Origin: an uncultured Oscillospiraceae bacterium
GTDB taxonomy: Bacteria; Bacillota; Clostridia; Oscillospirales; Ruminococcaceae
Reading direction: 5' to 3'
DNA length: 64,000 nt
Assembly: GCA_904397845.1 (NCBI GenBank)
Contig: CAJFOX010000011.1
Span: 1-64,000 of the forward strand
Shown: piece after piece, positions 44,538 to 55,596 of the stretch
Position numbering within the stretch: the stretch's first letter is position 1
How the letters are laid out: each line of letters begins with the position of its first letter
The notes under the pieces: model-generated
The model's input: only the letters and a program-made list of their open reading frames with translations
Databases searched by the model: none
Told to the model about the DNA's origin: nothing
Translations under genes and position numbers: made by a program

Positions 44538-46934
44538 TTATGAAATAATTTTGTGGATGGTCAGTTCCTTTCCCAATTCGCAGAAGATCGTGTCTCCCCT
44601 GGAAAAAGAACCAGTCAGATATTGCTGTGCCAGAGGATCTTCGATTTGCCTGCGGATCGCACTTTTTAGAGGGCGGGCGCCTTCTGCCGGATCGAATTCC
44701 TTTTGTTTTAATAAATAGGTCACTGCCTGCGAATCAATCGTTGCGTCCACCCCGATTTCTTTTAAGCGACTCTGCAGCTGTCCGATCATTCTGGAGCCTA
44801 TCTGTTCCAACTGGGGCCGTGTCAAATATTGAAAAAACAATATTTCATCCATTCGGTTTAAAAATTCCGGGCGAAAATACTCTTTCAGTTCTTTTTGTAC
44901 TTCCCGCTTCATATTCTGTTCCTGGACACTGCCAGTCCCGAAGCCCAGATTTTTTTGCTGAGCAATTTTCTGAGCCCCGATATTGGAAGTCATAATAATA
45001 ACGCAATTTTTAAAATTGACCCGTCGTCCGGTAGAATCGGTCAAATACCCTTCATCCAGCACCTGTAAAAGGAGATGGAAAATATCCGGATGCGCCTTTT
45101 CCACTTCATCGAACAACACGACAGAATAAGGGTTCCGCCGCACTTTTTCTGTCAACTGTCCCCCATCTTCATAGCCCACATAACCGGGGGGCGTACCGAT
45201 TAACCGTGATACCGCGTGTTTCTCCATGTATTCCGACATGTCAATCCGGATCATGGCATCTTCTCTGGCAAAGAGCGCTTCTGATAATGCTCTGCAAAGT
45301 TCGGTCTTTCCAACGCCGGAAGGTCCCAAAAACAAAAAAGAACCAATTGGCCGATTGGGGTCATTGATACCGGACTGGCTCCTTCGAATGGCCTTTGCCA
45401 CAGCGTCGACAGCCTCATCCTGACCGACGACCCTTTCATGCAGACGATCTTCCAATTCCAGCAGCCGCTTATTTTGATCTTTCATCAACTGCGCAGCTGG
45501 TATCCCGGTCATTTTCGCCGTTACCTGTGCGACATCCTGCGCGGATACTACAACGGTCTGCCGTTTTTGTTCTGCAGCATCCTTCGGCCAGTTGTCTGAA
45601 ATCCAGGTCTCTGCGCCGGAAGATCGTTTTTCTTCTCCGGACAGTATCATCGCATAATGATGTACCGGGCGCGGCAATGCTTTTTTCGCGTTTAATCGTG
45701 CGCAGGAAGCCGCTTCATCCATCAGGTCAATTGCCTTATCCGGTAAAAAACGATCCGGGAGATACCGTGCGGACAGTGCCACAGCCGATTCCAACGCATC
45801 ATCTGCAATCTGCACGTTGTGATAGCTTTCATACCGCAGGCGCAACCCCTTTAAAATCTCCAAAGTCTTTTCTACGGTCGGTTCCAGCACCTCAACGCTT
45901 TGAAAACGCCTTGCCAATGCACTATCCTTTTCAATGTGCTTTCGATATTCCTCCAACGTGGTGGCCCCGATGATCTGCAGTTCACCGCGCGCCAACTGCG
46001 GTTTTAAAATATTAGCCGCATCAATGGCACCCTCTGCTGCCCCAGCCCCCATAATCGTATGAATTTCGTCAATAAATAAAATAATATTGCCTACGTCAAC
46101 AACCTCCTGTAGGCAGATCCGCACCCTCTCTTCGAATTCTCCTCGGAATTTCGTCCCGGCGATCATATTCGTCAAATCTAAAGACAGGATTCGCATATTC
46201 TGCATTTCTTCCGGTACATCATCGGTTAAAAGCAGCTGCGCTAATCCCTCTACCACTGCTGTTTTTCCAACGCCGGCTTCTCCAATCAAACAGGGATTGT
46301 TTTTGGTCCGGCGAGAGAGGATCTGCAGCGTTCGAGAAATTTCCTCTTCTCGTCCGATGACGGGATCCAATTTTCCTTCTTTAGCCCATTGGGTCAGATC
46401 CCGGCTGTATTTTTCCAGATTGGGACATTTGGATGGCGCTGATTTTTGTTTTCCATTTTGCCTTTTCCCTTTTAAATACAGGCTTTCTACCAGTTCACTG
46501 CCTATGAGATCGATAAGGTCACGGTAAATACCGTCGCAGTCAATTCCCAACGCGTTCAAAAAACGGACTGCATAACTTTCCCGTTCTTTTAACAATGATA
46601 GTAAAATATGCTCTGTTCCAGCGATATTCTGTCCCAGCATGCGAGCTTCCGTCAAAGAATTTTCCAAGATCCTCCTGCATCGCGGTGTGAAATTCTCGGT
46701 CGACATCTGGGTTTTAATGCCGCGTCCGACCGTTTCAATCAATTTTTGTCGGATTTTTCCCCACTCAGCACCACGTCCATGCAGAATATTCCCGGCAATC
46801 CCGCTGTCTTCCTCTAGCAGCCCCAGAAGCAAGTGCTCGCTTCCCACATAGGTATGCCCCAGCACACAGGCCTGCGCAATAGCGGCATTTACTGCGGCGT
46901 TGGCTTTTCCGGTAAAGCCAGAAAATTTAAACAT
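44538..46934 (-). CDS. clpC: ClpC-type AAA+ unfoldase, solitary and with a divergent middle domain
   Basis: A 798-residue HSP100 protein. Two Clp N repeats occupy residues 1-145. The first AAA+ module has Walker A GEAGVGKT at 218-225 and FIDEIH; the second has GPSGVGKT near 535 and LFDEVEKAH. The tripeptide LGF in QQKNLGFGT is the ClpP-docking loop, so it should feed ClpP. The middle domain is short and lacks the usual LEFEKAASLRD-like coiled coil that binds adaptors. ctsR, mcsA and mcsB, usual partners in Firmicutes, are absent nearby. ATG at 46934 follows GGGAGG by 9 nt. Confidence 0.9.
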   Translation of the reverse strand: MFKFSGFTGKANAAVNAAIAQACVLGHTYVGSEHLLLGLLEEDSGIAGNILHGRGAEWGKIRQKLIETVGRGIKTQMSTENFTPRCRRILENSLTEARMLGQNIAGTEHILLSLLKERESYAVRFLNALGIDCDGIYRDLIDLIGSELVESLYLKGKRQNGKQKSAPSKCPNLEKYSRDLTQWAKEGKLDPVIGREEEISRTLQILSRRTKNNPCLIGEAGVGKTAVVEGLAQLLLTDDVPEEMQNMRILSLDLTNMIAGTKFRGEFEERVRICLQEVVDVGNIILFIDEIHTIMGAGAAEGAIDAANILKPQLARGELQIIGATTLEEYRKHIEKDSALARRFQSVEVLEPTVEKTLEILKGLRLRYESYHNVQIADDALESAVALSARYLPDRFLPDKAIDLMDEAASCARLNAKKALPRPVHHYAMILSGEEKRSSGAETWISDNWPKDAAEQKRQTVVVSAQDVAQVTAKMTGIPAAQLMKDQNKRLLELEDRLHERVVGQDEAVDAVAKAIRRSQSGINDPNRPIGSFLFLGPSGVGKTELCRALSEALFAREDAMIRIDMSEYMEKHAVSRLIGTPPGYVGYEDGGQLTEKVRRNPYSVVLFDEVEKAHPDIFHLLLQVLDEGYLTDSTGRRVNFKNCVIIMTSNIGAQKIAQQKNLGFGTGSVQEQNMKREVQKELKEYFRPEFLNRMDEILFFQYLTRPQLEQIGSRMIGQLQSRLKEIGVDATIDSQAVTYLLKQKEFDPAEGARPLKSAIRRQIEDPLAQQYLTGSFSRGDTIFCELGKELTIHKIIS

Positions 46935-47120
46935 GTAACTCATCCTCCCGCCCCATCATATGATATAGCAACACCAATATATGATTTGCCTGATGGGAGA
47001 CTTCTTTCAGACAATCTTACTATTGGTTGCCACCCGCCGCTTTATGCGGATTCGGATGGGAACACTTCTCCTCCGGATTTCATAAGATAGGGTGATAATA
47101 TTTTTTAGGGAGGCTTTATC

Positions 47121-47285
47121 ATGCCCTGCTGTGAAAACAAAAACAAAACCTGGATCATTGTTCTGGCTTTAATCCTGTTGTATGTTCTGTACTGCGATTT
47201 TGACCTGTGCAACATCTTTGGCGGCAGCACTTACAATAACAACTGCAACTGCGGCCGTAATGTACCGCCGTACTGCTGCGATTAA
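47121..47285 (+). CDS. Small Cys-rich single-pass membrane protein (54 aa)
   Basis: A 54-residue frame with AGGGAGG before the ATG and a terminator 16 bp after the stop. One hydrophobic helix (WIIVLALILLYVLY, residues 11-24) is followed by a short tail with Asn and six Cys (CDFDLC, CNCG, CC), plus CC at residues 3-4. It recalls small hydrophobic spore proteins of the YjcZ kind in plan but not in sequence. Function unknown. Confidence 0.75.
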   Translation: MPCCENKNKTWIIVLALILLYVLYCDFDLCNIFGGSTYNNNCNCGRNVPPYCCD

Positions 47286-47300
47286 TTTTGTCAGAAACAG

Positions 47301-47332
47301 CAAAAAGCCCGCTACTTCGCGGGCTTTTTTGC
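47301..47332. terminator. Bidirectional terminator
   Basis: AAAAAGCCCGC and GCGGGCTTTTT form a perfect 11-bp stem, between the 54-aa gene (+) and the gene ending at 47338 (-). Confidence 0.9.
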
Positions 47333-47337
47333 TTTTC

Positions 47338-47979
47338 TTAAGAAAACTGTGATTCTTTGATCATCGTCTCGCAAAGGAGCCGGTATTCACCGTATAAGCA
47401 ATCTCCCAAACGGCATAAGCGTTCGTTTCCTTCTTCTCCGCATAAAAGTGCAAACGCCTTGCCGATATTTTCGAACCTTTCTCTGCTGTTTTTTGCACAA
47501 AGAAGGTAATAGGATAATGTCTTAGGATCATTGATCTTCTCATAAAGAAACAGATCGGCTTTTTGAATCTGCAAAGAAAATTCCTGCGATGCTGTCTCGG
47601 CTAAAACAGACGGCAGTTCTGCATTTAGAACCGTATCCGCTGCAAAAGCAAACAGGATTTTCCGTTGGAGGCGGACAAACGGCTGCAGGCTTGCTTCACA
47701 AAACGTCAGGACTGGCCCGTTTTCTTCCAGCAATACATCCGCAATCCGCTTGCCCAATCCATAAGCCTTATCGATATTCCCGTTTTCCTTCTGCATTACA
47801 AATTCCTGCGCCGCCTTCTCACCCGCATCCTCAAACGAGGGCGCCATCCCAGAAGGCGGAACGATTTTCATGTCACTATCATCCCCGGTAGACGCCAACA
47901 GCAAACAGGATCCTTTTTTAATCCGTAAACAGTACAGCGCAGCCACACTTAAAATGGGAAGAAAAGCAATCCAAAGCAT
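47338..47979 (-). CDS. Membrane-anchored protein, unknown function
   Basis: A 213-residue protein with one N-terminal hydrophobic segment (LWIAFLPILSVAALYCLRI) and a helical soluble rest containing five Cys. No family was recognised. The ATG at 47979 is inferred from GAGG 8 nt upstream; upstream in-frame codons overlap the preceding gene in another frame. It follows the TSCPD-domain gene by 17 bp, so the two are probably co-transcribed with malic enzyme. No function is proposed. Confidence 0.65.
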   Translation of the reverse strand: MLWIAFLPILSVAALYCLRIKKGSCLLLASTGDDSDMKIVPPSGMAPSFEDAGEKAAQEFVMQKENGNIDKAYGLGKRIADVLLEENGPVLTFCEASLQPFVRLQRKILFAFAADTVLNAELPSVLAETASQEFSLQIQKADLFLYEKINDPKTLSYYLLCAKNSRERFENIGKAFALLCGEEGNERLCRLGDCLYGEYRLLCETMIKESQFS

Positions 47980-47996
47980 TTTCCTTACCTCTTTCG

Positions 47997-48251
47997 CTAT
48001 TTTTCTTGCTCCAACGCCTGCTCCAGCGCCAACGACAACTGATCCGGGCAGGAAGTCTTTCCCGTACCGCAACGAACACCCCGCAGAGACTGGATCACCT
48101 CTTTTGCGTTGCGCCCCTTGACCAGCTGAGAAATCCCCCGGCCATTTCCGCTGCAACCTCCTGCAAACTCCACTTTTCGAATGGTTTCCCCATCCAACTC
48201 AATCGTAATCAAATTCGAACAGACGCCCTTCGGCTTATAAATATACTCCAT
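47997..48251 (-). CDS. TIGR03905-type TSCPD-domain protein
   Basis: An 84-residue protein of the family related to the C-terminal TSCPD domain of vitamin B12-dependent ribonucleotide reductase. Four Cys at residues 11, 33, 61 and 68 (GVCS, GGCSGNG, VRCGTGKTSCPDQL) probably bind metal. The biological role of the stand-alone form is not known. GGAGGGAG precedes the ATG; it lies 19 bp after the malic enzyme gene. Confidence 0.88.
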   Translation of the reverse strand: MEYIYKPKGVCSNLITIELDGETIRKVEFAGGCSGNGRGISQLVKGRNAKEVIQSLRGVRCGTGKTSCPDQLSLALEQALEQEK

Positions 48252-48270
48252 CGGCTCCCTCCATCGGCTG

Positions 48271-49446
48271 TTATTTTACCCTTGCCAAACCGTGCCGGAT
48301 GGCATCTTCCGCCACGGCGTCCGCCACGGCATCTGCCACTTTCTCATGAAAGGGGTTTGGAAGAATATATTCCGGCGATAATTCCGTTTCTTCCACGATG
48401 CCGGCAATCGCGTATGCTGCGGCAATTTTCATCGATTCACTGATATCCCGGGCACGAACCCGCAAAACCCCTTTAAAAATGCCGGGGAACGCCATAACAT
48501 TATTGATCTGGTTTGGGAAGTCAGACCGTCCGGTTCCAATCACATAGGCGCCGCCCTTTTTCGCTTCGTCCGGCATGATTTCCGGAACCGGATTGGCCAT
48601 CGGAAATACAATGGAACGTTCCGCCATAGAAGCGATCATTTCGCTGCTGACAATATTGGGCGCGGAAACTCCAATAAACACATCCGCCCCCTTGAGCATA
48701 TCAGCTAAAGTTCCCTGCTTATTTTCCCGATTGGTCAACTCAGCCATTTCTTTTTGCGCAGGATTTGTCCATTCTGCTCCGCGATAAATAGCACCCTGCT
48801 TATCACATAAAACGATATCGCCAAAATTCATCTGCAAAAGCAGTTTGGCAATGGCAATACCCGCTGCGCCGGCGCCGTTGATTACGATATGCGCCGTTCC
48901 CATTTCCCGTCCGGTCAGCTTCATCGCATTCAGCAGCGCCGCCGCCACGATAATCGCTGTCCCATGCTGGTCGTCATGAAACACTGGGATATCACAGCAT
49001 TCCTTCAGCTTTTTTTCAATTTCAAAACAGCGCGGCGCTGCGATGTCCTCCAGATTGATACCGCCAAAGCTTTTGGAAATCAAAGAAACCGTGCGGACAA
49101 TTTCATCTACATCTTTGGAATCAATACAGATTGGAAAAGCGTCTACCCCGCCAAACTCTTTAAACAAGGCACATTTTCCTTCCATAACGGGCATGGCCGC
49201 AGCCGGTCCGATATCTCCCAGCCCCAAAACGGCAGTGCCATCTGTAACCACTGCAACGATATTCGCACGCCGGGTCAGCTCAAAGGATTTTTCCTCGTCT
49301 TTCTGAATCTCCAGGCAAGGCCGCGCTACACCGGGAGTATAAGCCAAAGACAGGTCTTCTTTATTACGAATTGGCGCACGGGAAATAATCTCAATTTTTC
49401 CGTGCCACTCTTCATGCTTTTGCAAGGATCGTTCCATAATATCCAT
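48271..49446 (-). CDS. Malic enzyme (NAD(P)-dependent, oxaloacetate-decarboxylating)
   Basis: A 391-residue short-form malic enzyme. SLAYTPGVARPCLEI near residue 32 holds the catalytic Tyr, DDQHGTAIIVAAALLNA near 150 the metal and Lys region, and INGAGAAGIAIAKLLL near 182 the dinucleotide fold. It converts malate to pyruvate and CO2, feeding PFL and the OAD node. ATG at 49446 has AGGTGG 8 nt upstream; the GTG four codons earlier lies inside that site. NAD versus NADP cannot be told. Confidence 0.93.
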   Translation of the reverse strand: MDIMERSLQKHEEWHGKIEIISRAPIRNKEDLSLAYTPGVARPCLEIQKDEEKSFELTRRANIVAVVTDGTAVLGLGDIGPAAAMPVMEGKCALFKEFGGVDAFPICIDSKDVDEIVRTVSLISKSFGGINLEDIAAPRCFEIEKKLKECCDIPVFHDDQHGTAIIVAAALLNAMKLTGREMGTAHIVINGAGAAGIAIAKLLLQMNFGDIVLCDKQGAIYRGAEWTNPAQKEMAELTNRENKQGTLADMLKGADVFIGVSAPNIVSSEMIASMAERSIVFPMANPVPEIMPDEAKKGGAYVIGTGRSDFPNQINNVMAFPGIFKGVLRVRARDISESMKIAAAYAIAGIVEETELSPEYILPNPFHEKVADAVADAVAEDAIRHGLARVK

Positions 49447-49576
49447 TTTGTCGACCACCTTATCGCTTCATTTTGATGAACCATCGGACTTACCCGATAT
49501 GAATTTTATTATACACCTATCTTCTTATCATGCGCAAGGCATTTTATCAATATTTGAAAGTTTTCCGTCTTTTGGA

Positions 49577-49614
49577 TCAATAAAAAGCAACGCTTCCCTG
49601 CAAAAAGCAGAAAA
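49577..49614 (-). terminator. Probable terminator of the ligA-gatCAB operon
   Basis: On the minus strand CGCTTTTCTGC pairs with GCAGGGAAGCG, with two G-U pairs, around a T5 loop, followed by a T-rich tract, 11 bp after gatB. Confidence 0.7.
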
Positions 49615-49624
49615 GCGCCCTCTA

Positions 49625-51067
49625 TTAATCCTTTTGTTGTATTTGTTTTTCGATCAGCTCTTTTAAAACAGAAGGATTTCCCTGTCCTTTTGACTGGCGC
49701 ATACACTGTCCGATTAAAAAGCCGATAACATTAGTCTTTCCGCCTTTGTAGTCTGCGATGGATTTGGGATTGGCTTCCAAAACCGATTGGACAATGGCCA
49801 ACAGCGCCCCGGTATCCGAAATCTGGGCCAGGCCTTTCTCTTTTACCACCTGATCCGGCGTTTTATCTGAAAAAATGATTTCTTCCAGCACAGTCTTGCC
49901 TGCGGTAACGGAAATCGTTCCCTTTTCGATAAGGGATATCATATCGGTCAGTTTCTCCGGCGTAAGGGAAGTGTCTGCCAGAACTAGATTTTTTTCATTC
50001 AAAATCCTGGAAACATCGCCCAGCAGCCAGTTGGAAATATTTTTCGTCTTACAGGCTTTCCTGGCCACGCAGTTTTCAAAAAATTCGGCTTTGCCTGGAT
50101 TTTCAGTCAACAGGTTCGCATCAAAATAAGGCAGACCATAGCTGTCCATATAACGTTTCATTTTTTGGTTTGGCAGCTCCGGCAGCTCGTCCTTTAGCCG
50201 CTGGATCTTCTCCTCATCAATTACAATCGTCAGCAGATCCGGCTCCGGGAAGTAGCGGTAGTCATGAGAATCCTCTTTGCTGCGCAAAAGAAAATTCTGC
50301 CCTTTGGCGTCATCCCATCGGCGGGTCTCCTGATAGATTTCGCCGCCAGCCTCCAGGATCTCGATCTGGCGGTTGGCCTCATATTCAATGGCGCGGACAG
50401 CTCCGCTGAACGTATTCACATTCTTCATTTCACACCGGGTTCCCATTGGCTCGCCCGGGCGGCAGACCGACACGTTAATGTCACAGCGGATAGAGCCCTC
50501 CTGCATTTTGCAGTCGGAAATATCAATGTACTGCAGGATGGATTTGATCGTTTCCAAATAAGCCTTTGCCTCGGCAGAACTGTGCATATCCGGTTCGGAA
50601 ACAATCTCGATCAGCGGTACGCCGCAGCGGTTAAAATCCACCAGGCTTCCGGCAAAGCTTTCGTCGTGCAAAAGCTTGCCTGCGTCCTCTTCTATGTGGA
50701 TACGGGTCACGCCAATGCGTTTGGTATGGCCTTGTTCGTCAACCATAACATCCAGGTATCCATTCTCGCACAGCGGAATGTCAAACTGGGAAATCTGGTA
50801 GGCCTTCGGCAGATCGGGATAAAAATAGTTCTTCCTATCCTGCTTGCTGACCGGGTTGATTTTACAGTGAAGCGCATGCCCCATTTTTACCGCATACTCC
50901 ACCACCTTCTCGTTTAACGTAGGTAAAGTTCCCGGCATACCGGTGCAGATGGGACAGCAGTTGGAGTTCACCTCTGCGCCAAAGGCGTTTTTACAGCCAC
51001 AATAAATTTTAGTGGCCGTATTCAGTTCCGCGTGGACCTCTAGTCCAATGGTCATTTCATAATTCAT
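49625..51067 (-). CDS. gatB: Asp-tRNA(Asn)/Glu-tRNA(Gln) amidotransferase subunit B
   Basis: A 480-residue GatB: TIGLEVHAELNTATKIYCGC at the start with zinc-binding Cys (CGC, CCPIC), the cradle domain with YFYPDLPKAYQISQFD, and the C-terminal YqeY-like tail IGQCMRQSKGQGNP. It binds the mischarged tRNA, phosphorylates it and transfers ammonia. ATG at 51067 is supported by AAGGAGG 7 nt upstream. Last of ligA-gatC-gatA-gatB; the organism thus makes Gln-tRNA and/or Asn-tRNA indirectly. Confidence 0.97.
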   Translation of the reverse strand: MNYEMTIGLEVHAELNTATKIYCGCKNAFGAEVNSNCCPICTGMPGTLPTLNEKVVEYAVKMGHALHCKINPVSKQDRKNYFYPDLPKAYQISQFDIPLCENGYLDVMVDEQGHTKRIGVTRIHIEEDAGKLLHDESFAGSLVDFNRCGVPLIEIVSEPDMHSSAEAKAYLETIKSILQYIDISDCKMQEGSIRCDINVSVCRPGEPMGTRCEMKNVNTFSGAVRAIEYEANRQIEILEAGGEIYQETRRWDDAKGQNFLLRSKEDSHDYRYFPEPDLLTIVIDEEKIQRLKDELPELPNQKMKRYMDSYGLPYFDANLLTENPGKAEFFENCVARKACKTKNISNWLLGDVSRILNEKNLVLADTSLTPEKLTDMISLIEKGTISVTAGKTVLEEIIFSDKTPDQVVKEKGLAQISDTGALLAIVQSVLEANPKSIADYKGGKTNVIGFLIGQCMRQSKGQGNPSVLKELIEKQIQQKD

Positions 51068-51080
51068 TCCGGCCACCTCC

Positions 51081-52547
51081 TTAAGCCTTTACGGACGGCG
51101 CAACGCCGAATCCGCCGCACAAACTCTCAAAACAGCCAGCCGTGTCAAACAGCATCTGTTCAGAAAATTTGGGCCCGATCATCTGTAAGCCGATGGGCAG
51201 ACCATTGGCCGCAATCCCGCATGGAACTGAAATGGCCGGCAGCCCCGCGATATTGACCGTAACAGTACAGATGTCCGCTGCATACATTTTCAATGGATCG
51301 TCAGTACGTTCACCAATCTGGAACGCAGTAGTGGGAGCCGTGGGGGTTAAAATGACGTCGCATTGAGAAAACGCCTGCGCATATTCCTGGGCGATCTTCT
51401 GTTGCATTTGTTTGGCCCTTTTGTAATATGCGTCATAAAATCCGGAGCTGAGCACAAAGGTGCCAAGCATAATACGGCGTTTTACCTCATCTCCAAATCC
51501 TTCGCTGCGGGTTTTTTCGTACATATCGATCAGGTTGGTATAATCCTTGGTCCGGTAGCCATATTTCACACCGTCAAAACGGGCAAGATTGGACGAGGCT
51601 TCCGCCGAGGATATAATGTAATAGGCGGAAAGGGCATAGTCCGTGCTGGGCAGGCTGATCGAAACCGTTTGCGCGCCTTCTTTTGCCAGCTTGTCAACGC
51701 TTTCCATCACAGCGGTTTTGATTTCCGGCTCTACCCCGTCACCAAAATATTCTTTCGGGATACCGATCCGCAAGCCTTTTACCGACCGGTTGATCTTCTT
51801 TCCAAACGCACCGTATTCCCGCACCGCGCTGGTGGCGTCCATCGGATCATTTCCGCAAATGATTTCATACAGATTCGCCACATCCTCTACCGAGCGGCCC
51901 AATGGCCCGATCTGATCCAAAGACGAGGCAAACGCTACCAGCCCATACCGGGATACGGATCCATAGGTAGGCTTCAACCCGACTACCCCGCAGTAAGAAG
52001 CAGGCAGGCGGATTGAGCCGCCGGTATCAGACCCCAACGCCAGCACCGCCTCTCCCGCGCTGACGCAGGAAGCGCTGCCGCCGGAAGATCCACCGGGTAC
52101 ATAGGCTGGATTCCAAGGATTTTTCGTCTTTTTGAAATAAGATGTTTCACAGGAAGAGCCCATTGCAAACTCATCCATATTGCACTTTCCGATAATTACC
52201 GCATCTGCCTGTTTCAGCTTATTGACAACAGTGGCGTCATAAGGCGGCACAAAATTGTATAGCATCTTGGAAGAGCAGGTCGTCAGGATACCGCTTGTGC
52301 AGATATTGTCTTTTACCCCAACCGGAATACCCGCAAGAGGGGAAAGTTCCTCTCCCGCCGCAATTTTCCGGTCTACCTCTTCCGCCTTTGCCAGCGCCTG
52401 TTCCTCACATACGGTGACAAAAGAGCCAATCCTTTCTTCTGTTTTTCCGATTTGTTCCAACACCGAACGGGTGATTTCCACCGCACTGCATTCCCTGCTC
52501 CGCAGCTTCTCCGAAAGGGATGCAGCGGTCATTTCGAACAATTCCAT
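51081..52547 (-). CDS. gatA: Asp-tRNA(Asn)/Glu-tRNA(Gln) amidotransferase subunit A
   Basis: A 488-residue amidase-signature enzyme that releases ammonia from glutamine. The Ser-cisSer-Lys triad is in IPVGVKDNI (Lys near 77), PGGSSGGSASCVSAG and SDTGGSIRLPASYCG, followed by GLKPTYGSVSRYGL. Length is normal. AAAGGATG precedes the ATG; gatB begins 13 bp later and gatC ends 14 bp before. Confidence 0.97.
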   Translation of the reverse strand: MELFEMTAASLSEKLRSRECSAVEITRSVLEQIGKTEERIGSFVTVCEEQALAKAEEVDRKIAAGEELSPLAGIPVGVKDNICTSGILTTCSSKMLYNFVPPYDATVVNKLKQADAVIIGKCNMDEFAMGSSCETSYFKKTKNPWNPAYVPGGSSGGSASCVSAGEAVLALGSDTGGSIRLPASYCGVVGLKPTYGSVSRYGLVAFASSLDQIGPLGRSVEDVANLYEIICGNDPMDATSAVREYGAFGKKINRSVKGLRIGIPKEYFGDGVEPEIKTAVMESVDKLAKEGAQTVSISLPSTDYALSAYYIISSAEASSNLARFDGVKYGYRTKDYTNLIDMYEKTRSEGFGDEVKRRIMLGTFVLSSGFYDAYYKRAKQMQQKIAQEYAQAFSQCDVILTPTAPTTAFQIGERTDDPLKMYAADICTVTVNIAGLPAISVPCGIAANGLPIGLQMIGPKFSEQMLFDTAGCFESLCGGFGVAPSVKA

Positions 52548-52561
52548 TTTCTACATCCTTT

Positions 52562-52831
52562 CTATTCCACTACTTTTGGAACCACAACACAGCCGGCCTG
52601 CGTCTGAGGAGCATTCTGCAAAAGCTGATCCCGTTTCAAAGAAGGACGGATTTCGTCCTGCCGGAGCCGCATGGGGTTCGTCGGATCCACTGCGGTATAG
52701 CCGCCGCCCATCGGGGGCAGCTTCTCGCACATGGCCACAATGTTCTCCATTTCTTTTTGAAACTTTTCCACCTTTTCTTTTTCAATGGAAAGGCGGGACA
52801 ATTTTGCAATATGCTGTATATCAATTTGCAT
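52562..52831 (-). CDS. gatC: Asp-tRNA(Asn)/Glu-tRNA(Gln) amidotransferase subunit C
   Basis: An 89-residue GatC, the small belt subunit that stabilises GatA on GatB. It shows the family plan: helix IQHIAKLSRLSI at residues 5-16, then VEKFQKEMENIVAMCEKL, and a C-terminal loop rich in Asp, Pro and Arg (MRLRQDEIRPSLKRDQLLQNAP). AGGAGG lies 9 nt before the ATG. It is 57 bp after ligA. Confidence 0.95.
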   Translation of the reverse strand: MQIDIQHIAKLSRLSIEKEKVEKFQKEMENIVAMCEKLPPMGGGYTAVDPTNPMRLRQDEIRPSLKRDQLLQNAPQTQAGCVVVPKVVE

Positions 52832-52888
52832 GGGATGAAACCTCCTTTGCCTGTTATTCTGTCAAGGGTGCCCACTTCTGTAAGCATC

Positions 52889-55259
<2,371 letters not shown>

Positions 55260-55260
<1 letters not shown>

Positions 55261-55290
55261 AAAAAGAGCAGGGAATTTTCCCTGCTCTTG
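55260..55290 (-). terminator. Terminator of the vanW-dltA-dltC-like cassette
   Basis: AGAGCAGGGAA (55265-55275) and TTCCCTGCTCT (55278-55288) are perfectly complementary; on the minus strand they run into five Ts. Confidence 0.9.
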
Positions 55291-55308
55291 CTATCTGTTC
55301 TTTTCCAT

Positions 55309-55596
55309 TTATTCTGTTTGCCTGGCGGTGGGATCTTCTTTTCTGGGCGATTCGGTGTTAGAACTTTCCTTTATCTCCCTTTCGACCATATTGGCAATGG
55401 AGCGAACATTTTTCCATGCCTCCAGCGGCACCTGGGTGGGCTGAATCTCAATTCCCCATCGGTCAGAAATCTTCTCCAGAAGCATGATGAATGCCAGTGA
55501 GTCTAAAATACCAGACTCCAGCAATTCCTGATCCGGACCAACATGTTCCCCATTATTCCCGATCGTCTGAATGATCTTTAAAATCTGATCTTCCAT
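55309..55596 (-). CDS. DltC-like carrier protein
   Basis: A 95-residue acyl/peptidyl-carrier-type protein. The phosphopantetheine Ser33 is in the motif ESGILDSLAF, followed by the recognition helix MLLEKISDRWGIEI; the plan is that of D-alanyl carrier DltC, with a 15-residue charged extension at the end. It should carry the aminoacyl group activated by the adjacent DltA-like enzyme. ATG at 55596 has AAAGGAG 7 nt upstream, and the gene overlaps dltA by 44 bp in another frame. No dltB or dltD follows. Confidence 0.82.
   Translation of the reverse strand: MEDQILKIIQTIGNNGEHVGPDQELLESGILDSLAFIMLLEKISDRWGIEIQPTQVPLEAWKNVRSIANMVEREIKESSNTESPRKEDPTARQTE

Noticed and set aside
46935..47120. CtsR or CIRCE operators upstream of clpC
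   Set aside because: No GGTCAAA-type direct repeat or CIRCE inverted repeat was seen.
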